A stretch of DNA of 64,000 bases from positions 1 through 64,000 of the forward strand of contig WTFX01000029.1 in NCBI GenBank assembly GCA_011523825.1, written 5' to 3'. How positions within the stretch are numbered: the first letter of the stretch is position 1; each line of letters begins with the position of its first letter. This stretch comes from Microthrixaceae bacterium. GTDB taxonomy: Bacteria > Actinomycetota > Acidimicrobiia > Acidimicrobiales > Poriferisodalaceae. Below the pieces are notes generated by a model. It was not told the DNA's origin. It ran no database searches and saw only the letters and a program-made list of their open reading frames with translations. A program made the translations under genes and the position numbers. Below, piece by piece: positions 29,749-38,782 of the stretch.

Positions 29749-30432
29749 CTACTCGACGGTCACTTCGACGAACTCGGCCGTAGCGAGACCGATGTCAAAG
29801 GCCAGACCTAGCGGGTGCTCGATCGCGATGCGATACGGGCCATCAGGGTGATGGCGCTCACAATCCTCGGGTGGCGTCGGTGCGAGGCACGGCACCATGT
29901 CGGTCGCTGAGACCACCGAACCGTTCGCGGAGACGAACGTGATGCGCAGCGGCAAGGGTGTGTCGCGCATCCAGAACGCACCCGAGGTGTCGTCTTCGAA
30001 GACGAACACCATGGCGGCGTAGCCCCCGAGCTCTGCGAAGTCGGCAACACCCATGAGCCCACGCTGGCGGGATTGCGGGGTGTCCGCGACGATGACTGGC
30101 CATAGACGGGTGCCATCTGGCCCGGTGACTCCCAGCACACCCTCGCCGAAGCCTCCAGGCGGATCGGCGGCGGCGAGCACCGCTCGAGCGAGTGCAGCCG
30201 GATCTGGTTCAGTCAGTGCAGGCTCAGTCGCTGCGGGCTCGAGAGCTGACGCGATGGGCGCGTCGATCGACTCGCCCACCACGGTCACGACCGTCGGCGC
30301 AGCCGAGGTAGCTGTCACGGCAGGACCGGTTGGTGCGATGAGGCCGCCGCTGCGCGTGGATTCCTGCACTGAGCAACCCACCAGAACCACCGCGACGGCG
30401 CACATCGCCGTCAACCGGCGGAATTGCTGCAC
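29749..30432 (-). CDS. DUF192 lipoprotein
   Basis: A 227-residue exported protein. A short basic N-terminus and hydrophobic segment end with the lipobox LVGC (Cys near residue 20), so it should be a lipoprotein. A Thr/Pro/Ala-rich linker precedes the DUF192 domain, recognisable by QRGLMGV, MVFVFEDDTSGAFWMRDT and the PC..C pair. Function of DUF192 is unknown. The GTG at 30432 places the signal peptide at the N-terminus; longer readings do not. It is divergent from the P450-UbiB operon with about 80 bp between. Confidence 0.88.
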   Translation of the reverse strand: MQQFRRLTAMCAVAVVLVGCSVQESTRSGGLIAPTGPAVTATSAAPTVVTVVGESIDAPIASALEPAATEPALTEPDPAALARAVLAAADPPGGFGEGVLGVTGPDGTRLWPVIVADTPQSRQRGLMGVADFAELGGYAAMVFVFEDDTSGAFWMRDTPLPLRITFVSANGSVVSATDMVPCLAPTPPEDCERHHPDGPYRIAIEHPLGLAFDIGLATAEFVEVTVE

Positions 30433-30514
30433 GGCGTCAGTCTGTCGTGACTGCCGGCCCGTGGCGACGGGGTACGCGGTGGAATCAGCCGGCGTGCGTG
30501 ATGAGATAGGGGTT

Positions 30515-33500
30515 GTGAGCAGCACTGCTACAGCGCCAGGATCGCAGCGGGCACCGGCCCGCTCGGTCGACGACGAAGGAGCCGTTCCCTTCGCTGACTT
30601 CGCGATCGGCGAGTTTGCCGATCTGGTGTCGATGAGCCGGGAACTCGGCCGCACCGGCGACTGGATCGTGCGCACCCCGTTCGGGCTGTTCGTCCATGGC
30701 TATGACGAAGCCCGAACGATCCTGCGCGATCCCGCGTGGATCTCGATGCTCGCGGGCGTCGCCATGCTCGATGGCACTGGTCCGAATGGCACTGGGATCG
30801 GCGACAACGGGCGCGCACCGGTGGACTTCAGCGCATTCATGGCGCGAGCCCGCCGGGATGCACCCGCCAGCACCGGCGGCGAAGCCATGCGGGCCCGGCC
30901 GAACGTGCTGTCGCTCGAAGGAGACGATCACCGTCGCCTGAGACGGCTCTTCGGTCGTGCGTTCACACCTGCCGCTGCAGACCGACTCCGGCCCTTCATG
31001 GCCGCCCACGCCACAAGACTGCTCGAACCGCTGGTGACCAGTGGCGGGGGCGAGATCGTCGCAGAGCTGTGCGACCCCTATCCGGTGCCGGTCATCTGCC
31101 GATTGCTCGGCGTGACCGATGACGACTGGGGCCAGTTCGGCCGGTGGGCCGAAACCATCTTCGGACTCTTCGACGGCGACGCAGAGGCCGTCGTCAGCAG
31201 GCTCGGCGACATCGCGACAGCCCAGGCCGAGCTCGGCGCGTACGTAGTCGAACTGGTCGAGCGCCGGCGGCGGGAGGGGGCCGACGATCTGCTCACTGAG
31301 CTGATCGGCGTGACTGACGAGGGCGACCGGCTGAGCGAAGACGAGCTCATCGGCATGGTCGAGGCATTGCTGATCGCCGGCACCGACACCACACGCAATC
31401 AGCTCGGCGCCACTTTGGCCGTGCTGGCCGACCGGCCGGAGCACTATGCGGCGCTGCGCGCCGATCCAGATCGGATCCCGGCCTATGTGGAGGAATCGCT
31501 GCGCTACATCGGGGCGGTGCGCACCGCGATGCGTATCGCCACTACCGATGTCGTCGTGAATGACCTGCTGTTGCCGGCGGGCACCGTGGTCACGATCGGC
31601 CTGCATGCCGCCAGCCTCAGCGGTGGCTGCCCGGCCCACGCGGCCACTGACGCTGCGACAGCGACACGCGCCGAGGGCCCGGCCGCTCCGCAGGATCACC
31701 CGAGCGAGCACAGCTTCGACTCCTACGGGTTCAATCCGGCGGTCCCGCGCGAGCATCCGCATCTCGCGTTCGGCAGCGGTGCTCACCACTGCTTGGGGGC
31801 ATTCCTGGCCCGCGCAGAGCTGCAGGAAGCGCTGCGCGTCTTCGTCGCGAGTGTCGAGAGCTTCGAGTTGAGCGAGCCCGTGCAGTGGAAGCCGCTCTCG
31901 TTGGGCATCTGGGGACCGTCGCGCATGCATCTGCGATTGAACGCGCCGCCGCTGGCCGAACGCGTGCCGGCCGGGACGCTGCCGCCCGCCGACGTTCGGG
32001 CAGATCTCGGGACTTCAGCCGAGCGCGATCGCTACCTCGCCTCGATCGCGCCGATCCGCCGGGCGATCCACGACAGCGTCCCCGAACTGATCACGCGCCC
32101 GCGTTTCCCGCCCGTGTTTCGGCTCATCGTCACAGCGGCTCGCATCGGTTGGGCCACCTACGCCGGACGATTGCTGGACCGGCGACTCGATCCCGACGCG
32201 CGGCGAGAGCAGACGTACCGGCGGCTGCGGCTGGCGGCCACCAAGCTCGGCCCCGCGTACATCAAGCTGGCACAGCTGATCGCGGCCGGCGAGGGAGTCT
32301 TCCCCGATGCGCTTGTGGCCGAGTGCCGGCAGTGCCGCGACCAGGTACCAGCCGAGCCATGGAACGCGATCCGCAGCGTCGTCGAGGCCGAGTTGGGAGA
32401 TCTCGATTCGCGGTTCGCTGAATTCGACACCGAGGCCACGGCCGCGGCGTCTATCGCGCAGGTCCACGCGGCGCGGCTGCCGGACGGCACGAAGGTCATG
32501 GTGAAGGTGCAGCGTCCCGGTATCCGCCGACGGGTCGAGCGCGACCTGGCGGTGCTGGCATGGCTCGCGCCCAAGCTCGTGGGCCGCATCCCGATCACGG
32601 CGCTGGCCAACCCGCCGGCACTCGTGGAGCTGTTCGCAGAAACCATCACCGAAGAGCTCGACTTCCGCGTCGAGGTGGCGAACCTCTTCGAAGTCGACCG
32701 TGCGCTTCGGGCTACGACCGCTGGACGCTGGCAGGTGCCCGAACCGGTGCTCGACGGCGTGACCGAGCGAGTGATTGTGATGAGCCCGGTAGCGGGCCGG
32801 CCGCTGAGCGAGCTGCGTTCGGAGGATCTTGCCGACGGCGAAGCCGCTGCCATCTTCCGCCAGATGAACGACGCGCTGCTTCACGGTGCGTGCATGAGCG
32901 GCGTCTTCCACGGCGACTTCCACGCGGGGAACGTGTTCATCGACACCGAGGGGACGCCGCCAGGCCAGCCGCCGGTGATCGGACTCGTCGACTTCGGCAT
33001 CACCGGCCGGCTCGAAGGGCCCAAGCGGGTTGCCTTTCTGCGCTACGTGGTGGGTCTGCTCACGGGCGACCTGCAATCGCAGATCGCCGGCATGATCGAT
33101 CTGGGCGCGTTCGGGCCTGGCAGCAACCCCGAGCGTGTCATCGCCGATCTGCGCCTCGACCGTCCCGGCTTCGACCCGCTCGAACTCACCGAGGACGAGT
33201 TCACCGCCGAGTTCCGTGCTCTCATCTCGGGGCTGCTGGCGAACGGCGCACGCATTCCCAAGGAATTGATGCTGTTCATCAAGAACTTCGCCTACCTGTG
33301 CTCGGTGACCGGCGAGCTGGAGCCCGAGATGGAGGTGCTGGCCCAATTCGAGCGCATCGCCTCGTCGTTCTTCGCCCGCAACGGCGTGCGGATGGCCACC
33401 GAGATCGGCTTCTCCCCTGCCCCCGACGACGTCGACGAACGCATCATTCGCCAAGCCATGGGCATCTCACCCAGACATGAGCGGGTCACCTGGCGGCTCA

Positions 33501-33553
33501 TCCGCGGGCGCCGCACGGACCTCAAAGATCGTGTAAGCAACCCGAATCGCTGA
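30515..33553 (+). CDS. Cytochrome P450 - UbiB/ABC1 kinase fusion protein
   Basis: A 1012-residue protein joining two full domains without a stop. Residues about 1-480 are a P450: I-helix AGTDTT near 288, ExxR in EESLR, and heme motif FGSGAHHCLG with Cys426. A low-complexity insert of about 25 residues precedes the heme motif. Residues about 540-960 are a UbiB/ADCK-type kinase: KxGQ motif as KLAQ near 585 (Gly to Ala), Ala-rich loop AAASIAQVHAA, catalytic Lys664 in VKVQRPG, HGDFHAGN at 799-806, DFG at 826. UbiB proteins support quinone hydroxylation and lipid handling, so the fusion may present a lipid to the P450. The GTG at 30515 or 30494 could be the start. First gene of an operon with two SDRs. 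Confidence 0.9.
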   Translation: MSSTATAPGSQRAPARSVDDEGAVPFADFAIGEFADLVSMSRELGRTGDWIVRTPFGLFVHGYDEARTILRDPAWISMLAGVAMLDGTGPNGTGIGDNGRAPVDFSAFMARARRDAPASTGGEAMRARPNVLSLEGDDHRRLRRLFGRAFTPAAADRLRPFMAAHATRLLEPLVTSGGGEIVAELCDPYPVPVICRLLGVTDDDWGQFGRWAETIFGLFDGDAEAVVSRLGDIATAQAELGAYVVELVERRRREGADDLLTELIGVTDEGDRLSEDELIGMVEALLIAGTDTTRNQLGATLAVLADRPEHYAALRADPDRIPAYVEESLRYIGAVRTAMRIATTDVVVNDLLLPAGTVVTIGLHAASLSGGCPAHAATDAATATRAEGPAAPQDHPSEHSFDSYGFNPAVPREHPHLAFGSGAHHCLGAFLARAELQEALRVFVASVESFELSEPVQWKPLSLGIWGPSRMHLRLNAPPLAERVPAGTLPPADVRADLGTSAERDRYLASIAPIRRAIHDSVPELITRPRFPPVFRLIVTAARIGWATYAGRLLDRRLDPDARREQTYRRLRLAATKLGPAYIKLAQLIAAGEGVFPDALVAECRQCRDQVPAEPWNAIRSVVEAELGDLDSRFAEFDTEATAAASIAQVHAARLPDGTKVMVKVQRPGIRRRVERDLAVLAWLAPKLVGRIPITALANPPALVELFAETITEELDFRVEVANLFEVDRALRATTAGRWQVPEPVLDGVTERVIVMSPVAGRPLSELRSEDLADGEAAAIFRQMNDALLHGACMSGVFHGDFHAGNVFIDTEGTPPGQPPVIGLVDFGITGRLEGPKRVAFLRYVVGLLTGDLQSQIAGMIDLGAFGPGSNPERVIADLRLDRPGFDPLELTEDEFTAEFRALISGLLANGARIPKELMLFIKNFAYLCSVTGELEPEMEVLAQFERIASSFFARNGVRMATEIGFSPAPDDVDERIIRQAMGISPRHERVTWRLIRGRRTDLKDRVSNPNR

Positions 33554-33577
33554 TCATCACGCGCACGAGGAGGGGCA

Positions 33578-34444
33578 ATGACGGCATCGGACACAGCGCC
33601 GCATGGAGCGGCGGCATCAAGCACAGCGGGCCGGATGGCGGGCAAGGTTGCGGTGATCACCGGCGGAGCGTCGGGGATCGGACGGGCCTGTGGGCTGCGC
33701 TTCGCCGCCGAGGGCGCCTCGATCGTGGTGGCCGACCTGAACCCCGATCGCGCGGCGAACGTCGTCGACGAGATCAACGCGCTGGGCTGCGAGGCCGTCG
33801 CCGTGCAGGTGGACACCTCCGATCAGGAGCAGAACGACGCCATGGCCGATGCCGCAGTCGACGCCTTCGGGCGCATCGACGCCTGCGTTGCGGCAGCCGG
33901 GATCTCGCACTCCGGCTATGTGAGCCGCGAGATCTCCGAGCAAGCCGGGCAGGACCGCTTCGACCGCGGCGACATGTTCTTCATCGACAAGTCGCTGGAA
34001 TCGTGGCAGCGAGTCATCGACGTCAACCTCACCGGGGTGATGCTCACGAACCAGGCCGTGGCCCGCAAGATGCGCGACAACGGCGGCGGCGCCATCGTCA
34101 ACATCTCGTCGATTGCCGGCACCAACGTGCTCAAGGGCAGCTCGGACTACTGCGTGTCCAAGGCCGGCGTATGGATGCTGACCCGCTGCGCCGCCCTGGA
34201 GCTCAGCCGCTACGGCATCCGCGTCAACGCCGTCGGGCCCGGCTATATCCAGACCTCCATGAGCGGCGCTGTGCTGGGCAACGAGCGGTGGGTGCGCGAA
34301 CGCGAACGCGAGACCCCGCTCGGACGCCTCGGCGAGCCAGACGACATCGCCAACGCCTGCCTGTACCTGTGCAGCGACGACGCCAGCTTCGTGACCGGCG
34401 AGATCATCTTCCCCGACGGCGGCGTCATGGCTGCTGGCCGCTAG
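33578..34444 (+). CDS. SDR-family oxidoreductase (copy 1)
   Basis: A 288-residue classical short-chain dehydrogenase. The NAD(P)-binding motif is TGGASGIG at about residue 28, preceded by a 20-residue extension. The structural NAG position reads AAAGIS, the catalytic Ser is in NISSIAG, and Tyr/Lys are in YCVSK. Asp in VVADLNPDR suggests NAD rather than NADP. GAGGAGGGGCA provides a strong ribosome site 24 bp after the P450-UbiB stop. About two-thirds of residues match the next gene, so the pair is a tandem duplication. Confidence 0.93.
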   Translation: MTASDTAPHGAAASSTAGRMAGKVAVITGGASGIGRACGLRFAAEGASIVVADLNPDRAANVVDEINALGCEAVAVQVDTSDQEQNDAMADAAVDAFGRIDACVAAAGISHSGYVSREISEQAGQDRFDRGDMFFIDKSLESWQRVIDVNLTGVMLTNQAVARKMRDNGGGAIVNISSIAGTNVLKGSSDYCVSKAGVWMLTRCAALELSRYGIRVNAVGPGYIQTSMSGAVLGNERWVRERERETPLGRLGEPDDIANACLYLCSDDASFVTGEIIFPDGGVMAAGR

Positions 34445-34501
34445 GCCGCCGGCACATATGCCGCGGGCGGAACATCAGGCAGAACACACGAGGGCAGCAC
34501 C

Positions 34502-35320
34502 ATGAGCCGAATGGACGGCAAGGTCGCAGTGATCACCGGCGGGGCATCGGGCATCGGCCGGGGGTGCGCACTGCGCTTCTCCGAAGAGGGGGCATCGGTG
34601 GTGGTGGCCGACCTGAACCCCGATAGGGCCGAGGCAGTTGCCGCGGAGATCACCGATCACGGCCGCCAGGCGACCTGGACGCAGGTGAACACGGCCGATC
34701 CTGAACAGAACGAGGCCATGGCCGACGCCGCGATCGCTGCGTTCGGCCGCCTCGACGCCTGTGTTGCCGCGGCAGGCATCTCCCATGCGGATTACGTCAG
34801 CCGTGAGATCCCTGACCAGATCGGCCAGGACTCCTGGCAGGGGGGCGACCAGTGGCTGCTCCACAAGTCGCTTGAGTCGTGGCAGCGGGTGCTCGATGTG
34901 AACCTGACTGGGGTCATGCTCACCAACCAGTCGGTTGCGCGCCGAATGCGGGACAGCGGCGGCGGTGCCATTGTGAACATCGCCTCGGTGGCCGGCTTGA
35001 TGGCGCTGCCCGGCGGAGCGGACTATTGCGTGTCCAAGGCAGGCGTGTGGATGCTCACCCGCTGCGCGGCGCTGGAGCTCAACCGGTACGGCGTCCGGGT
35101 GAATGCTGTCGCTCCGGGATACATCCGCACGCCCATGACGGCATTCATGACCCATAGTGACGAATGGGTGCGCGGGCGCGAGCGCGAGACGCCTCTGGGT
35201 CGGCTCGGCGAGCCCGCTGACATCGCCAACGCCTGCCTCTACCTGTGCAGCGATGAGGCCAGTTTCGTGACCGGCGAGATCATCTGCGCCGACGGCGGCC
35301 TCGCGGCCGATATCCGCTGA
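34502..35320 (+). CDS. SDR-family oxidoreductase (copy 2)
   Basis: A 272-residue short-chain dehydrogenase, closely similar to the preceding gene from TGGASGIG to the C-terminus, with NIASVAG and YCVSK as the catalytic residues. It lacks the N-terminal extension of copy 1. Both copies have an unusual insert after YVSRE (about residues 98-120) rich in D, Q and W, shared between them but not typical of the classical SDR core. Substrate unknown. The gap to copy 1 is 57 bp and to the next gene about 50 bp. Confidence 0.93.
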   Translation: MSRMDGKVAVITGGASGIGRGCALRFSEEGASVVVADLNPDRAEAVAAEITDHGRQATWTQVNTADPEQNEAMADAAIAAFGRLDACVAAAGISHADYVSREIPDQIGQDSWQGGDQWLLHKSLESWQRVLDVNLTGVMLTNQSVARRMRDSGGGAIVNIASVAGLMALPGGADYCVSKAGVWMLTRCAALELNRYGVRVNAVAPGYIRTPMTAFMTHSDEWVRGRERETPLGRLGEPADIANACLYLCSDEASFVTGEIICADGGLAADIR

Positions 35321-35370
35321 GGATTCCAGACGGTGTGTCACGTGCAGAGCGAACGGGCAGCAACGCGATG

Positions 35371-36288
35371 AGCCTGCTGGTTGCCGTCGAGCCCCACTGC
35401 TGGCGGCGCCCCGTGCTGGCCGAGGCGGTGGTGCGCGGCGGAGGCACGGTCAGCACGCCGGAGGGCGCAGCGGCGCTGGTGTGGGCCGAGCCCACGCAGG
35501 CGCACCTCATCGGGGAACTGGTGGACGCCAATCCCGGCATCGGATGGGTGCAATTGCCGTACGCAGGCATCGAACCGGTCGTCGACATCGTGACCGCCCG
35601 GCCCGCTATCGAGTGGTACTGCGGCAAGGGCGTGTACGCAGAACCCGTGGCCGAGCACGCATTGATGCTGGCGCTGGCCGGCATGCGAGGCATGGCCACC
35701 TACGCCCGGGCAACAGATTGGGCAGCCCCCGAGGGCCGCAATCTGCTCGGCGCGTCGGTGACGGTGCTGGGCGGCGGGGGCATCACCGACTCGCTCCTGC
35801 GCCTGCTCGGGCCGTTCGGCTGCGAGGTGACGGTGGTGCGCAACCGGCCGACATCCATGAGAGGAGCCGCGCACGTCGTAGGGCCAGGCGAGCTGGCACA
35901 GGTGCTGCCGGGCACCGATGTGCTGTTCCTCGCGCTGGCGCTGACGCCCGACACCGCGGGCATCATCGGATCGGCCGAGCTGGCGGCGCTGCCCGATCAC
36001 GCGTGGATCGTGAACGTGGCACGTGGCGGGCACATCGTGACGGACGACCTCGTCGAGGCACTGCAGGCCGGCCAGATCGGCGGCGCCGCTCTGGACGTGA
36101 CCGATCCCGAACCGCTCCCTCAGAGCCACCCGCTGTGGAGCCTGCCCAACTGCCTCATCACCCCGCACATCGGCAACACGCCCGAGATGGGTCTTGCGCT
36201 GCTGGCCGACCGGGTGGCCGTCAATGTGGCCCGCAGGATTGCCGGCGAACCGCTGGTTGGGCCGGTGTATCTGGACCTGGGCTACTGA
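35371..36288 (+). CDS. D-isomer-specific 2-hydroxyacid dehydrogenase family protein
   Basis: A 305-residue NAD-dependent dehydrogenase. The cofactor fold appears as VTVLGGGGITDSLLRLLGPFG, catalytic Arg as NVARGGHIV, Glu as DVTDPEPLP, and the active His as ITPHIGNTPEM. It would reduce or oxidise a 2-keto/2-hydroxy acid; which one is unclear. It closes the P450-UbiB/SDR/SDR operon. The ATG at 35371 precedes the conserved start; a GTG at 35335 adds 12 residues and is possible. Confidence 0.88.
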   Translation, partial: SLLVAVEPHCWRRPVLAEAVVRGGGTVSTPEGAAALVWAEPTQAHLIGELVDANPGIGWVQLPYAGIEPVVDIVTARPAIEWYCGKGVYAEPVAEHALMLALAGMRGMATYARATDWAAPEGRNLLGASVTVLGGGGITDSLLRLLGPFGCEVTVVRNRPTSMRGAAHVVGPGELAQVLPGTDVLFLALALTPDTAGIIGSAELAALPDHAWIVNVARGGHIVTDDLVEALQAGQIGGAALDVTDPEPLPQSHPLWSLPNCLITPHIGNTPEMGLALLADRVAVNVARRIAGEPLVGPVYLDLGY

Positions 36289-36306
36289 TCTGACGTTGCT
36301 CTGCGG

Positions 36307-38745
36307 TCAGCGGAGGCTCGCGTCGTGGGCGCGCTCCACGGCGTCGATGCAGCGCTGGCGGATGTCGGCAGCCTGCTCGTCGGTGAGCGTGCGATCATCG
36401 GCTTGGAGGCGCAGGCGGAAGGCCAGCGATCGGGTGCCCGGGTCCATCTGATCGCCTCGGTAGATGTCGAAGAGGTTGACCGAGCGCAGTTCATCGCCGC
36501 CTGCAGCGAGCAGCGTGCTGCGCACCTGTGACGCTTGAACGTGATCCGGAACCGCGAATGCCAAGTCGATGTCGCTGGATGGGTAGGTCGAAACCAGCTC
36601 GTAGGGCCGGTCGGCGGCTGCCGATGCCGCCGCGAGCAGGGGTTCCACGTTGACCTGGAGCCAGGCGCAGCGTTGTGCGAGACCGTGGCGTTCGCAGACC
36701 ACAGGGTCGATCTCGCCCACGACGCCGACCGGCTGCCCGTCAAGCAGCATCTGGGCTGCCCGCACCGGGTGCATGCCGTCGAGGTCGTTCGCGTTCTCGA
36801 GATCGAGTTCGAGGCCAAATGCCGATGAGATGAGCTCGGTCAGATGCACCGCATCGGCCGCTCCGCCACCCGCCCAGATGACGCCGAGGTGCTCGGTCTC
36901 GGTGGGCAGCACCCGAGCGGCGACATCGTCGGCACCGCCCGTGGGCGGCGGGCCGAACACCACGCCGATCTCGAACAGCGACACGGTGTCGTTGCGGTGG
37001 GAAGTGTTGTACGCGGCCGCGGTGAGCAGGCCAGGAAGCAGCGACGGCCGAAGCACCGACTCTTCTGTCGCGAGCGGGTTCAGCAGCCGCACCGGTTCTG
37101 CGCCGTCGATCCCCGCCCGGCGCACGGCATCGGGGGCCAGGAACGGGTTGGGCATCGCTTCGGACAGGCCCGCCCCCACCAGCACACGCCGCAGGTCGCG
37201 ACGCAAGCGTTGGGCCGGCGTCAGTCGACCCGGCTCGGGTGAGCGCGGGACGGTGCGGCCCAGTCGCTGGTACCCGTAGTGGCGAGCCACCTCCTCGGCC
37301 ACGTCGGTCTCAGTCGCCACGTCCGGCCGGAAACTGGGAATGGTCACTTCCAACGCCCCGTCAGCAGCGCCGCCGTCGCGTTGCGCGTCGTCATCAAGCA
37401 CGGCGCACTGCAGGCCGATGGGATCGAGCAGGCCACGCAGCTCATCGGCGCTGAATGGCCTCCCCAGCAGGTGGCTCATGCGGGCCGGGCGCACGCGGAC
37501 TCGGGTGGGTGGGGGCAGGTCACCCCGGCCGTCGAGCCGACCGCTGCACACCGACACGCCGCCCGGGGTCACCCGGTCCAGCAGCTCGCAGAACCGGTCC
37601 AATGCGACCGGCACGAGCTCATGGTCGGTGCCTCGCTCAAAGCGCATCGAAGCCTCTGAACGCAGGCCCAGTCGCTGGGACGTGCGGGAGATCGACAGAC
37701 GATCCCACCACGCGAGCTCGAGCAGCACCGCAGTGGTGCTGTCGCTGATCTCGGTGTTCTCGCCGCCCATCACGCCTGAGATGCCAATCGGCCGATCGTC
37801 ACGGTCGACGATCAGGCCGTCACCCCGGAGCATCTCGCGTTCGCTGCTGTCGAGCGTGACGAGACGCTCCCCACCGGCCGAACGTCTCGTGCCGAGGTAG
37901 CCCCCGGGCACGAGTGCCAGATCGTAGGTGTGGTTCGGCGTGCCCAGCTCGAGCATCACGTAGTTCGAGACATCCACCACGGAATTGATCGGACGCATCC
38001 CGCACAACGTGAGCCGGGCCTGCATCCACAGTGGCGATTGGCCGATGGACACGTCCCGGATGACGCGCACGCCAAACCGACCGCAAAGATCACCGTCGAT
38101 GATCTCCACCGATGCCACCGTCGAGATCTCCTCGCCGGACTCGCTGACGACGGGATCAGGGATCCGGAAGGACACGCCGAGCCGGGCCGCCAGATCGCGT
38201 GCCACACCGGCCACCGACATGGCGTCGGGACGGTTCGGGTTCACTTCCAGGTCGTACAGCACATCGCCGGCCAGGCCGAGCTGCGACATGAGCGGCGCGC
38301 CGAGCTCCATATCGGCGGGCAGGATCATGATGCCCTCGGCGTCGGCACCGAGCGTGAGTTCCGCTGCGGAGCAGCACATGCCCTCAGACACTTCGCCGCG
38401 CATGCGTCGCTCGCTGATCTGCATGCCGTCCGGCATCGTCGCGCCGATAGTGGCGAGCGGCACCAGGTCGCCGACCGACATGTTGAACGCGCCGCAGCAG
38501 ACCTGCAGCGCACCGTCGGTTCCCTCACCCGTGAAACCGGGCAACTCGACGTCCACGAGCTGGATGCGGTCGGCCTCGGGGTGAGGCCGCAAACCGGCTA
38601 CACGGGCAACCACAACACCGTCGAGCGACGGCAGGATGCGCATCTCCTCGACAGCCATGCCGAGGTCGCTCAGGTGATCGGCCAACTCAGCAGGATCGCC
38701 CTCGATGGGCGCGAACTCGCGCAGCCAGCTCAGCAGCACCTTCAT
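36307..38745 (-). CDS. pheT: Phenylalanyl-tRNA synthetase beta subunit
   Basis: An 812-residue subunit of the heterotetrameric class II enzyme. Domains in order: an N-terminal tRNA-binding OB fold (about residues 40-150), the B3/B4 editing domain (about 210-380, with VMGGENTEI and FERGTD), B5, and the C-terminal ferredoxin-like anticodon-binding domain. It pairs with PheS, encoded 37 bp upstream. Start ATG at 38745 follows a GGGGG stretch at 8 nt. Confidence 0.97.
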   Translation of the reverse strand: MKVLLSWLREFAPIEGDPAELADHLSDLGMAVEEMRILPSLDGVVVARVAGLRPHPEADRIQLVDVELPGFTGEGTDGALQVCCGAFNMSVGDLVPLATIGATMPDGMQISERRMRGEVSEGMCCSAAELTLGADAEGIMILPADMELGAPLMSQLGLAGDVLYDLEVNPNRPDAMSVAGVARDLAARLGVSFRIPDPVVSESGEEISTVASVEIIDGDLCGRFGVRVIRDVSIGQSPLWMQARLTLCGMRPINSVVDVSNYVMLELGTPNHTYDLALVPGGYLGTRRSAGGERLVTLDSSEREMLRGDGLIVDRDDRPIGISGVMGGENTEISDSTTAVLLELAWWDRLSISRTSQRLGLRSEASMRFERGTDHELVPVALDRFCELLDRVTPGGVSVCSGRLDGRGDLPPPTRVRVRPARMSHLLGRPFSADELRGLLDPIGLQCAVLDDDAQRDGGAADGALEVTIPSFRPDVATETDVAEEVARHYGYQRLGRTVPRSPEPGRLTPAQRLRRDLRRVLVGAGLSEAMPNPFLAPDAVRRAGIDGAEPVRLLNPLATEESVLRPSLLPGLLTAAAYNTSHRNDTVSLFEIGVVFGPPPTGGADDVAARVLPTETEHLGVIWAGGGAADAVHLTELISSAFGLELDLENANDLDGMHPVRAAQMLLDGQPVGVVGEIDPVVCERHGLAQRCAWLQVNVEPLLAAASAAADRPYELVSTYPSSDIDLAFAVPDHVQASQVRSTLLAAGGDELRSVNLFDIYRGDQMDPGTRSLAFRLRLQADDRTLTDEQAADIRQRCIDAVERAHDASLR

Positions 38746-38782
38746 CGGGCCAGCCCCCTTCGCCGAAGCAAACCTGCGGGCA

